From: Lachnospiraceae bacterium
Lineage (GTDB): Bacteria > Bacillota > Clostridia > Lachnospirales > Lachnospiraceae
Length of the DNA stretch: 49,684 nucleotides
NCBI GenBank assembly: GCA_022510685.1
Contig: JAFLTA010000017.1
Location: 1 to 49,684 of the forward strand
Direction: 5' to 3'
The notes beneath the pieces were generated by a model that saw only the letters and a list, made by a program, of their open reading frames with translations, was not told the DNA's origin and searched no databases. Position numbers and translations under genes: made by a program. This document shows positions 43,133-49,684 of this stretch, piece by piece. Each line of letters begins with the position of its first letter. Positions within the stretch are counted from its first letter, which is position 1.

Positions 43133-44518
43133 ATGGTGGAAAGGAAGCATCAGTTTCAAATAAATAAGTTATTTGAGATTGATAGGGAATATCAGGGTGA
43201 AAAATATCTGGAGCTTGTGCTGGAAGCGGAGAAAGAGATTTCCGAGCATAAGATTGAAAATGATCATGAAATTTATTGGAAGGATTCCAAACTGGCAATT
43301 AATGAAACAACGGATCTGAGTTTTGGATATGGAGTCTCCGGAATTGTTTATTTTTACATACAGTTGTATTCTGTCAAAGAGAAAGAGGAATATTTGAATT
43401 ACATACAGAAAGGACTCACGTTTATCGAAAATCATTGGAAGGAATGGATATCTCAGAATGATGTAGAGCTGCTTCCGTGGCCGGATGGCATGAAATACGG
43501 TTTGTATTTCGGACTGGCAGGCGTGGGTGCTGTTCTGACGCTTGCCTATGAACGCTTTGCTGATGTCCATGTCAAAGAAACTCTGGATGCAGTCCTGCAA
43601 TTTTATCAGGAAAATAAGAAGCCGCAGAAAAAAGGAATCACATGGACGAATAGTATCACGATTCTTACCGATGGCGGAGTATTGTTATTTTTGCTGAAAT
43701 ATTATGAATTGTTTCCAAACGATAACGTTAAGGATTTGATTATTGCTTCGGCGGATTGGTATTTGGAACAGGCAGTCGATCATGGGAAAGATGGTCTGGA
43801 GTTTTCGGACTATGGTACTGCGAAGTTAAGTGAGCCGGATTTCCCCTATGACAATGTTTCCCAGCCGAATTTTGAATTAGGTAGTGCCGGAGCTGGATTT
43901 GTACTGGGCAGGCTGTATCAGGTTTTGGGAGATGACAGATATTTGAAAGCTGCGAAAGGTGTTGAAATTTATTTAGATACGATCAAGATTCCTCAAAAGA
44001 AGGGATTTTTGTTGCCATACCGGGTTGGCGAGGGGCAGGAGGCTTTTTATTATCTGGGGAATTGTCATGGTCCTGCAGGAACCGCAAAATTTTATTATCT
44101 TTTGTTTCAGATCACTGGTGAAGAAAAATACTTAACAAAACTGCATGACCTGATTGACGGATTCGAGTCTTTGGGTGCGCCGTACCGAATGTCAGCAGGG
44201 TTGTGGAATAACGTGAGTGTATGCTGTGGTCAAGGGGGAATGTTAAATACATTTTCCGGACTGTACAGTTCACAGAAAGATGAGCGATGGCTTAGGCTGG
44301 CGAAAGATTCGGCAAGAATTGTAGCGGCAAATATAGACCAGTTAGAAAGTGGAAATAAAGGCTGGACAATCGCATATCGAAGAGTAGTTCCTGATGAATT
44401 TTCCCATACTATTTTTTATAATGACGGGGATGCTGGGCTGGGAAATGCTTTGCTGCAGATTTATCTGTTGGAGACGGGACAAAAAAATATAAACCGCTTT
44501 GCGGATGATCCCTTTTAA
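43133..44518 (+). CDS. Stand-alone LanC-like (lanthionine cyclase-like) protein with a CCG zinc motif
   Basis: The 461-residue protein has seven Gly-rich motifs spaced as in the alpha/alpha toroid of LanC: GYGVSGIVYF, FGLAGVGAVL, DGGVLLFL, GSAGAGFVLG, NCHGPAGTAKF, CCGQGGMLNTF and NDGDAGLGNALL. The metal ligands map to Cys311 and to Cys364-Cys365. The second site reads C-C-G where most LanC proteins have C-H-G. LanC-family enzymes use zinc to activate a Cys thiol for addition to dehydroalanine, and animal LANCL proteins use glutathione. No dehydratase, precursor peptide or exporter is nearby, so it is not a standard lanthipeptide gene. The ATG at 43133 follows GGAGAGG; the frame is open from 43103. 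An SDR and a LysR gene follow. Confidence 0.85.
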   Translation: MVERKHQFQINKLFEIDREYQGEKYLELVLEAEKEISEHKIENDHEIYWKDSKLAINETTDLSFGYGVSGIVYFYIQLYSVKEKEEYLNYIQKGLTFIENHWKEWISQNDVELLPWPDGMKYGLYFGLAGVGAVLTLAYERFADVHVKETLDAVLQFYQENKKPQKKGITWTNSITILTDGGVLLFLLKYYELFPNDNVKDLIIASADWYLEQAVDHGKDGLEFSDYGTAKLSEPDFPYDNVSQPNFELGSAGAGFVLGRLYQVLGDDRYLKAAKGVEIYLDTIKIPQKKGFLLPYRVGEGQEAFYYLGNCHGPAGTAKFYYLLFQITGEEKYLTKLHDLIDGFESLGAPYRMSAGLWNNVSVCCGQGGMLNTFSGLYSSQKDERWLRLAKDSARIVAANIDQLESGNKGWTIAYRRVVPDEFSHTIFYNDGDAGLGNALLQIYLLETGQKNINRFADDPF

Positions 44519-44565
44519 GTGAGAACTTAAGGAAGAACCATAAAATAGAAAGAGAGAAAATGATT

Positions 44566-45351
44566 ATGAGCGATAAAAAAGTGGCAATTGTAACAGGTGC
44601 AGCGACGGGAATTGGTTTCGGCGGTGCTGAAAAATATGCGGAGAATGGCTGGGGAGTGGCATTGATCGACATGAGACAGGAAACACTTGACCAAGCTGTC
44701 CTGGAATTGAAAAACAAGGGGTATGATGTAAGGGGATATCTGTTAGATGTCAGCGATTACCAGCAGGGGAAAAAAATAGTTACTGAAATCATAAAGGATT
44801 TTGGGAGAATTGACGCATTATTTAACAATGCAGGAATCATCGGACACAGACCGGGAATTCTGGAGTGTGATCCGGTTGAGATAAAAAAGGCGACAGAGGT
44901 AAATGTATTCGGTACGCTTTATATGACACAGCATGTGGCAAAATATTGGGTAAAAAATCAGATACAGGGTGCTGTTGTAAATGTTTCTTCGATTGCTGCA
45001 GAAATGGCATCTTGGGACCCTTTCGGTTATCAGATTTCAAAGTATGGGGTAAAAGGTCTTACCAAGTCTACGGCATTTCAGTTAGGCAGTTATGGAATCC
45101 GTGTAAATGCAGTGGGACCGGGTCATACTAAAACAGAGATGTCCAGGATTGACTGGGAAAATCCGGAGACTTTTGAACTGGCAAAAAATGAAAATTTATT
45201 ACACAAGTGGCTGAACCCGGAGGATATTGCGAATGCTGCATTTTTCCTGTCAACAGATGCATCAAATGGAATTACAGGTCAGATTGTCATGGTGGATGCG
45301 GGGTATACCGTTTCAAAAGCGGATAACCGGGTAAGCCTTTACGGAGACTGA
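44566..45351 (+). CDS. Short-chain dehydrogenase/reductase (SDR)
   Basis: A classical Rossmann SDR of about 261 residues. The NAD(P) loop TGAATGIG, NNAG and the catalytic Ser142-Tyr155-Lys159 (NVSSIAAEM and YQISK) are intact, as are the PG motif (VNAVGPGHTKTEM) and the C-terminal GQIVMVDAGY. It resembles gluconate- or 3-oxoacyl-reductase-like members, but the substrate cannot be inferred. In-frame ATGs lie at 44560 and 44566; the second is better spaced from AGAGAG. It lies 47 bp after the LanC-like gene and 18 bp before the LysR gene, so the three are probably one operon. Confidence 0.93.
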   Translation: MSDKKVAIVTGAATGIGFGGAEKYAENGWGVALIDMRQETLDQAVLELKNKGYDVRGYLLDVSDYQQGKKIVTEIIKDFGRIDALFNNAGIIGHRPGILECDPVEIKKATEVNVFGTLYMTQHVAKYWVKNQIQGAVVNVSSIAAEMASWDPFGYQISKYGVKGLTKSTAFQLGSYGIRVNAVGPGHTKTEMSRIDWENPETFELAKNENLLHKWLNPEDIANAAFFLSTDASNGITGQIVMVDAGYTVSKADNRVSLYGD

Positions 45352-45369
45352 TAGAAAGCGGGTGAATCA

Positions 45370-46272
45370 TTGACAATACTACAATTGAAATATGTTCTTG
45401 CGATAGCAAATTCCTCTTCCATGAGGGAGGCTGCCGGCAAGCTGTTTGTGACACAGCCGGCTCTTTCTTCTACTATTCGGGAGCTGGAAGAGGAAGTGGG
45501 TATCAAGATATTTGAAAGGACGAATAAAGGAATTTCCCTGACCAATCAAGGAACGGAATTTATCTCCTACGCAAAGCAGGCGGTAAGTCAATATGAGTTG
45601 ATTGAAGAAAGATATATAGCTAAGGAAAAAGAGGTAAAACATTTTTCTGTTTCCATGCAGCACTATGTATTTGCTGTGCATGCTTTTGTGAATGTCATAA
45701 AACGGTGTGAAGAGAAGAAATATGTTTACACGGTTCGCGAAACCAGAACAGCAGAGGTACTTTATAGTGTCAGGGATATGGAAAGTGAGATTGGTGTTTT
45801 AGCCTATTCAAAAAACAACGAGAACGTTATGAAAAGGCTGTTTCGGGAATATCAGTTGGATTTTCATCCGTTGATGGTGCGTGATACCTATGCATATTTG
45901 TGGAAAGGGCATCCTTTGGCAGACAGACAGGAACTTTCTCTGGAAGAGCTGGCTCAGTACCCATGTATCAGTTTTGATCAAAGTGGAGACAGTGATTTTT
46001 ATATTACAGAGGAAGCGTTGGGAAATTATGAGTTTGAGAAGCTGATCAAGACAACAGACCGTGCAACGACTTCTGAAATCATGGTGGAGCTAAACGGATA
46101 CTCCATAGGGACAGGAATCATGATGGACAGTGTCATTATGAAAGATGAGATAGTTACCATTAAATTAAAAGAACAAGATCCGCTCAAAATCGGATATATC
46201 CTTAGGAAAAATCATAAATTGAGTGATATCGGAGAAATATATATTGAGGAATTAAAAAAGTATAAGGGATAA
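45370..46272 (+). CDS. LysR-family transcriptional regulator
   Basis: A 300-residue LysR-type regulator: the N-terminal winged helix reads LQLKYVLAIANSSSMREAAG followed by LFVTQPALSSTIRELEEEVG. The rest is a two-lobe effector-binding domain. The start is a TTG at 45370 (GCGGGTG upstream), an uncommon choice that could limit expression. It is the last gene of the LanC/SDR unit and is followed by a terminator and the ABC importer. In Bacillus a LysR protein (YtlI/AscR) likewise activates a cystine importer operon. Control of the downstream importer is therefore a reasonable inference. Confidence 0.92.
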   Translation: MTILQLKYVLAIANSSSMREAAGKLFVTQPALSSTIRELEEEVGIKIFERTNKGISLTNQGTEFISYAKQAVSQYELIEERYIAKEKEVKHFSVSMQHYVFAVHAFVNVIKRCEEKKYVYTVRETRTAEVLYSVRDMESEIGVLAYSKNNENVMKRLFREYQLDFHPLMVRDTYAYLWKGHPLADRQELSLEELAQYPCISFDQSGDSDFYITEEALGNYEFEKLIKTTDRATTSEIMVELNGYSIGTGIMMDSVIMKDEIVTIKLKEQDPLKIGYILRKNHKLSDIGEIYIEELKKYKG

Positions 46273-46306
46273 GAATTGATGCGATTCTGATCCCTTATAT
46301 TTTTAT
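46262..46306 (+). terminator. Terminator after the LysR gene
   Basis: AAGGGATAAGAAT at the very end of the gene pairs with ATTCTGATCCCTT (one mismatch), followed by ATATTTTTATT. It separates the LanC/SDR/LysR unit from the importer operon. Confidence 0.75.
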
Positions 46307-46362
46307 TGAATCAGATAATCCTTCCCGTTTTGATCAACAATACTCCGATTCCCAGAGTTTAT

Positions 46363-46394
46363 ACTTAATAAGTAAAACTTATCACAAATGATAA
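46363..46394 (+). promoter_or_regulatory. Cluster of palindromes, likely LysR operator for the importer operon
   Basis: ACTTA-a-TAAGT (46363-46373), AAGT-aaa-ACTT (46370-46380) and TTATCACAAATGATAA (46379-46394, six-base arms) overlap one another. The last has LysR-style dyad symmetry. Its centre lies about 55 bases before the start point predicted from the weak promoter below, the usual place for a LysR activator site. Confidence 0.5.
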
Positions 46395-46405
46395 ATTACG
46401 GGAAA

Positions 46406-46434
46406 TTTTCAAAAACGCCAAAGGGTGATAGACT
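46406..46434 (+). promoter_or_regulatory. Weak candidate promoter of the amino acid importer operon
   Basis: TTTTCA (46406-46411), a 17-base spacer and TAGACT (46429-46434), each hexamer matching consensus at four positions. Low intrinsic strength is what one expects of an activator-dependent promoter. Confidence 0.35.
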
Positions 46435-46491
46435 TTATTCAATCAAAGTAGCGAAAGCGAAATGAAATTATATCAATTGGGAGATGGAATT

Positions 46492-47346
46492 ATGAGAAGA
46501 GAAAAATTAGTAAAAAAAGGACTTTCATTAACATTATCACTTGCACTGGTTGCATCATTGGCAACAGGGTGTGGAACAACCAGCAGCGGAAGCACTACAT
46601 CGAAAGACGGCGTAACAACTATCCGCGTAGGTAGCGGTACCACTTACGAGCCATACTGCTATCTGGATGAAAATGGAGATGCCGTGGGACTGGAATACGA
46701 TCTTTTGAAAGCAATTGATGAAAAATTACCGCAGTATGAATTTGAGTATCAGTCATTGGCATTCGATAACTTATTGTTATCCGTAGATTCCGACAAGTTG
46801 GACTTCGTTGCTCATCAGTATTCGGCAAATCCGGAAAGAGAAGAAAAGTATTTGCTGTCGGATGAAACCTATACCGTATTTGATACATATATCACGGTAT
46901 TGGCTGACAACAATGATATTCATTCGCTTGACGATCTTCAAGGAAAAAATGTATGGGGCGGCGGTGTGACCAGTGAGGTAAATACAGCGTTAGTGAACTA
47001 CAACAAAGACCATGCAGATAATCCCATTGTCATCGTAAACAGTGATGACACCACTTATGAGTACCAGACGGAAAACTTAAAGAACGGTGCATGGGTAGCC
47101 TCTATCAGTCAGGCTCTGGATGTGGCTGGTTATAATAAAGAAGCGGGCACAGAGCTATTAAAAACCGTTGGTGATCCAGTCACCTCTTCCCTGACACATT
47201 ATATATTCCGGAAGGATAAGCAGGAATTAAAGACAGCAGTTGACGGTGCTTTGAAAGAATTAAGAGAGGACGGAACGTTAGCAGAAATTTCTGAAAAATG
47301 GTTAGGTGGGGATTACACGGGTACCAGTAATGAAAGCGATGAATAG
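46492..47346 (+). CDS. Amino acid ABC importer, substrate-binding lipoprotein (cystine-type)
   Basis: The 284-residue protein has a lipoprotein signal (LALVASLATGCGTT) and a periplasmic-binding fold of the polar amino acid family. IRVGSGTTYEPYCYLDENGD and VGLEYDLLKAIDEKL mark the first lobe; AHQYSANPEREEKYLLSDETY is the segment conserved in cystine-type binders such as TcyJ/TcyK. The frame opens at 46462, but ATG 46492 follows GGGAGATGG and starts the signal peptide. It leads the importer operon with two permeases and one ATPase. Cystine or another sulfur amino acid is a reasonable guess, not a proof. Confidence 0.88.
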   Translation: MRREKLVKKGLSLTLSLALVASLATGCGTTSSGSTTSKDGVTTIRVGSGTTYEPYCYLDENGDAVGLEYDLLKAIDEKLPQYEFEYQSLAFDNLLLSVDSDKLDFVAHQYSANPEREEKYLLSDETYTVFDTYITVLADNNDIHSLDDLQGKNVWGGGVTSEVNTALVNYNKDHADNPIVIVNSDDTTYEYQTENLKNGAWVASISQALDVAGYNKEAGTELLKTVGDPVTSSLTHYIFRKDKQELKTAVDGALKELREDGTLAEISEKWLGGDYTGTSNESDE

Positions 47347-47358
47347 GAGTTGTTTCAA

Positions 47359-48048
47359 TTGAGCGATTTATTTGATTTTGACCGATTTACGAAAGCGGTT
47401 ACTCAGATTACTCCATATTTGGGAATTACAGCACATATCGTAATCGTTGCCATCGTGTTTGGAAGTATTCTGGGATTGATAGTGGCAATTTTGAGAATCA
47501 ATAATATTCCGGTTGTCCAGCAGGTTTTAGATGTTTATATTTCCTTTATGCGGGGGACGCCAATGATCATACAGTTGATGTTGATCTACTATGCACTTCC
47601 TTTTGTATTGCGGAGTACGCTGGGGATTGACATTAACGGTTGGGAGAATCTGACCTTTGTAGATGTTACTTTTATCATTAATGAAGGAGCGTTTCTGGGA
47701 GAAATTTTCCGTGGGGCGATACAGGCGGTACCCTATCAGCAGACAGAAGCAGGGTATTCTGTTGGATTAAATCGATTTCAGACATTTACGCGAATTGTAC
47801 TGCCCCAGGCAGTACGAATCGCTCTCCCGGCTTATGGTACCGATCTGATCGGTATTTTCCATAATACATCAATTGCTTTCATGATAGGCGTTATTGATAT
47901 TATCGGTAGAGCGCAAAGTATTAAAGCGGCTACGGGACACGCATTGGAGGCATATATATTTATCGCGATCATTTATATTGTGGTAAGTGCGTTATTGAAA
48001 ATATTGTTTGCAACTCTTGATAAAAAATTGGAATATGGGAGGAATTAA
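47359..48048 (+). CDS. Polar amino acid ABC permease, first subunit
   Basis: The 229-residue membrane protein has about five transmembrane helices and the EAA-type loop ([28 protein letters not shown]) of the His/Glu/Arg/opine permease family. The frame opens with TTG at 47350, but that overlaps the AGGAG (47345-47349). The TTG at 47359, nine bases after it, is the better start, giving LSDLFDFDRF at the N-terminus. It pairs with the next permease to form a heterodimer. Confidence 0.92.
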   Translation: MSDLFDFDRFTKAVTQITPYLGITAHIVIVAIVFGSILGLIVAILRINNIPVVQQVLDVYISFMRGTPMIIQLMLIYYALPFVLRSTLGIDINGWENLTFVDVTFIINEGAFLGEIFRGAIQAVPYQQTEAGYSVGLNRFQTFTRIVLPQAVRIALPAYGTDLIGIFHNTSIAFMIGVIDIIGRAQSIKAATGHALEAYIFIAIIYIVVSALLKILFATLDKKLEYGRN

Positions 48049-48059
48049 AGGAGGAAGTT

Positions 48060-48770
48060 ATGGAATTTCATTTTGACTATCTGGTGGATTCTTTGAAATA
48101 TGGATTTATGTATCTGCCGGTTACCGTTAAGCTTGCCCTGATTTCTTATGCCATAGGAGTTGTTATCGGATTGGTGATTGCCATTGTAAGAACCTATCGG
48201 GTTCCCGTGTTGACGCAGATATTTGCTGCATTTGTGGCGATTTATCAGGGTGTGCCTACGATGGTTGCGCTGTTGATTTACAATCTGCTGTTTATTACCT
48301 GTTTTAACGACGTGGCGGCTTTCTTTCGTTCAAAGCTGACACTGGCAGATGTGAGTACAATCTATGTGGGATATGTGGCACTTAGTCTGTACTGTATTGT
48401 GCAGATCAGTGAAACATTTCGCGGAGCATTAAAGTCCATTCCGGATAATCAGTATGAAGCAGGATACTCCGTCGGACTTACTAAGGTGCAGACATTGAGA
48501 CGTATCATTATTCCGCAGATGATTCCGGTTGCCATGCCGGGGCTGACCAATAACATGGTGGGAACTATCAAGGCAACCGCACTGGTCAGTGCAGTTGGTA
48601 TTATAGAGGTAATGCAGGGGTCTATCATTCCCTGTGGTATTACCTACAGCTATATGGAAGGATATGCAGCGGCAGCTATTGTCTACTGGATATTCTCGGA
48701 AGTGATCGGACTGATTATGAGATTGATTGAAAAAAGCAGTAACCGTTATGTAAGGAGGGGCGCTGTATGA
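48060..48770 (+). CDS. Polar amino acid ABC permease, second subunit
   Basis: The 236-residue protein has the same fold as its neighbour, with the EAA loop [22 protein letters not shown] and the MKSIP-like motif LKSIPDNQY before it. AAAGGAGGAAG precedes the ATG. Two different permeases with one ATPase match the TcyL/TcyM/TcyN arrangement of Bacillus cystine uptake. The stop overlaps the ATPase ATG by four bases (ATGA). Confidence 0.93.
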   Translation: MEFHFDYLVDSLKYGFMYLPVTVKLALISYAIGVVIGLVIAIVRTYRVPVLTQIFAAFVAIYQGVPTMVALLIYNLLFITCFNDVAAFFRSKLTLADVSTIYVGYVALSLYCIVQISETFRGALKSIPDNQYEAGYSVGLTKVQTLRRIIIPQMIPVAMPGLTNNMVGTIKATALVSAVGIIEVMQGSIIPCGITYSYMEGYAAAAIVYWIFSEVIGLIMRLIEKSSNRYVRRGAV

Positions 48771-49522
48771 TAGAGATAAAAAATGCGAAAAAATCCTTTG
48801 GAAACTTGCAGGTGTTAAAAGATGTTTCCTTGAAAGTAGATACAGGCGATGTTGTGGTAATCCTCGGTCCATCCGGTTCCGGAAAGACTACACTGCTCAG
48901 ATGTTTGAATTTTCTGGAAAAGGCAGATGAAGGACAGTTGACGATAGGAGATCAGGTAGTGGACTTGAAACACGCCTCCGGAAAAGAAATATTACAAATT
49001 CGCAGAAAAACGGCATTTGTATTTCAGAATTATGGATTATTTCAAAACAAGACAGCATTGAAAAATGTAATGGAGGGTCTGGTAGTTGCAAGGAAGGTGC
49101 CGAAGAAGGAGGCAGAGGAGCGTGCCAGAGAAGCACTGGAATGGGTCGGACTTGCAGATAAGGCAGATTTCTATCCGTCACAGCTATCCGGTGGACAGCA
49201 GCAACGTGTAGGTATTGCAAGAGCCGTTGTACTGAATCCGGAAGTGATCTTGTTTGACGAACCAACTTCCGGACTGGATCCTGAGTTAATCGGGGAGATT
49301 CTGGATGTGATCAAGCGCGTTAAGGAACGTGGGATTACTATGGTGATTGTGACACACGAGATGTCCTTTGCCCAGGATGTGGCAAATCATGTTGTATTTA
49401 TGGCGGAAGGATATGTGGTGGAAGAAGGATCTCCTCATGATATATTCAGCAGTCCGAAAGAAGAGAGGACAAAGCAGTTTCTGGCAAGAGTATTGCCGGA
49501 TGATTATACGTATGCAATATGA
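48767..49522 (+). CDS. Polar amino acid ABC importer ATP-binding protein
   Basis: The 251-residue ATPase has Walker [11 protein letters not shown]-loop VFQNYGLF, signature [14 protein letters not shown], Walker [15 protein letters not shown] and the H-loop IVTHEMSFA, all of the PAAT (polar amino acid) type. A C-terminal segment ([21 protein letters not shown]) matches the family end. It overlaps the second permease gene by four bases and completes a four-gene importer. Confidence 0.95.
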   Translation: MIEIKNAKKSFGNLQVLKDVSLKVDTGDVVVILGPSGSGKTTLLRCLNFLEKADEGQLTIGDQVVDLKHASGKEILQIRRKTAFVFQNYGLFQNKTALKNVMEGLVVARKVPKKEAEERAREALEWVGLADKADFYPSQLSGGQQQRVGIARAVVLNPEVILFDEPTSGLDPELIGEILDVIKRVKERGITMVIVTHEMSFAQDVANHVVFMAEGYVVEEGSPHDIFSSPKEERTKQFLARVLPDDYTYAI

Positions 49523-49569
49523 ATCTTTATCATATGCATTATGCGAATAACCGGTGAAATTGAGAAATG

Positions 49570-49607
49570 CGGTTGTCATAGGCATATGGCAGCCGATTTT
49601 TCTATTT
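49570..49607 (+). terminator. Terminator after the amino acid importer operon
   Basis: CGGTTGTCAT (49570-49579) pairs with ATGGCAGCCG (49586-49595), with two G-U pairs and a six-base loop. TTTTTCTATTTTT follows. The last ~75 bases of the window contain no gene that I can identify. Confidence 0.85.
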
Positions 49608-49684
49608 TTGGAAAATATCATCTTATATGGATGCTGTGGCCGTTGGAATGGCATAGGTTTGCAAAACCGAAGTTGGTGGTTCGA

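Noticed and set aside
46400-46470. Leader of the importer operon considered as a riboswitch
   Set aside because: Small stems such as GACTTT with AAAGT and GC-GAAA-GC can be drawn, but no known riboswitch core motif could be recognised; a LysR-controlled promoter explains the region better.

Overview
The window is about 50 kb of a low-to-medium-GC Firmicutes chromosome, most likely a gut Lachnospiraceae (Clostridia) related to Roseburia, Agathobacter, Lachnospira or Coprococcus. The case rests on gene order (tmcAL/ackA/rpmF; ruvAB; priA-def-fmt-rsmB-rlmN-stp-prkC-rsgA-rpe-thiN), strong AGGAGG-type ribosome binding sites, pyruvate:ferredoxin oxidoreductase plus acetate kinase, DAP-type peptidoglycan genes (dapF, murE) and Gram-positive lipoproteins. 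The genus cannot be fixed from sequence reading alone. I saw no rRNA, tRNA, CRISPR array, phage or insertion sequence.

Layout. 1-4.7 kb: the C-terminal third of pyruvate:ferredoxin oxidoreductase, convergent tmcAL, then ackA and rpmF. 4.7-11.8 kb: an accessory block with a small membrane protein, a stand-alone adenylate-forming enzyme overlapping an acyl carrier protein gene, a BtrH/C39-like protein, a duplicated leucine-rich-repeat lipoprotein, a membrane-anchored orphan and a DUF6483-like protein. 11.9-17.2 kb: a beta-helix lipoprotein with Pro/Gly repeats, a YprB-like nuclease, a divergent cardiolipin synthase and a YvyF-like zinc/HTH protein. 17.2-33.5 kb: a dense run of core genes in one direction: ruvA, ruvB, dapF, murE, priA, def, fmt, rsmB, rlmN, stp, prkC, rsgA, rpe, a PilZ (cyclic-di-GMP receptor) gene and thiN. 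33.6-40.8 kb: a lipoprotein followed by two ABC systems, one ABC-2-like and one FtsX/MacB-like. 40.8-42.5 kb: a zinc-type macrodomain ADP-ribose hydrolase coupled to a DUF4304-like gene. 42.5-43.1 kb: a small gene graveyard (remnants of an alpha/beta hydrolase and an aldo/keto reductase). 43.1-49.5 kb: a stand-alone LanC-like protein, a short-chain dehydrogenase, a LysR regulator and a complete polar amino acid ABC importer.

Two groups look like candidates for undescribed systems. The first is the orphan LanC-like protein. It has seven Gly-rich toroid motifs and a CCG motif where CHG is usual, and it sits with an SDR, a LysR regulator and a cystine-type importer, but no lanthipeptide precursor or dehydratase is visible. 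A palindrome lies about where a LysR activator site would be expected in front of the importer. The second is the adenylation enzyme / carrier protein / BtrH-like trio, which resembles the activation-carrier-transfer logic of butirosin side-chain assembly but lies next to surface lipoproteins rather than in a natural-product cluster. Both readings are inference from motifs and neighbourhood; the core-gene assignments are firm.
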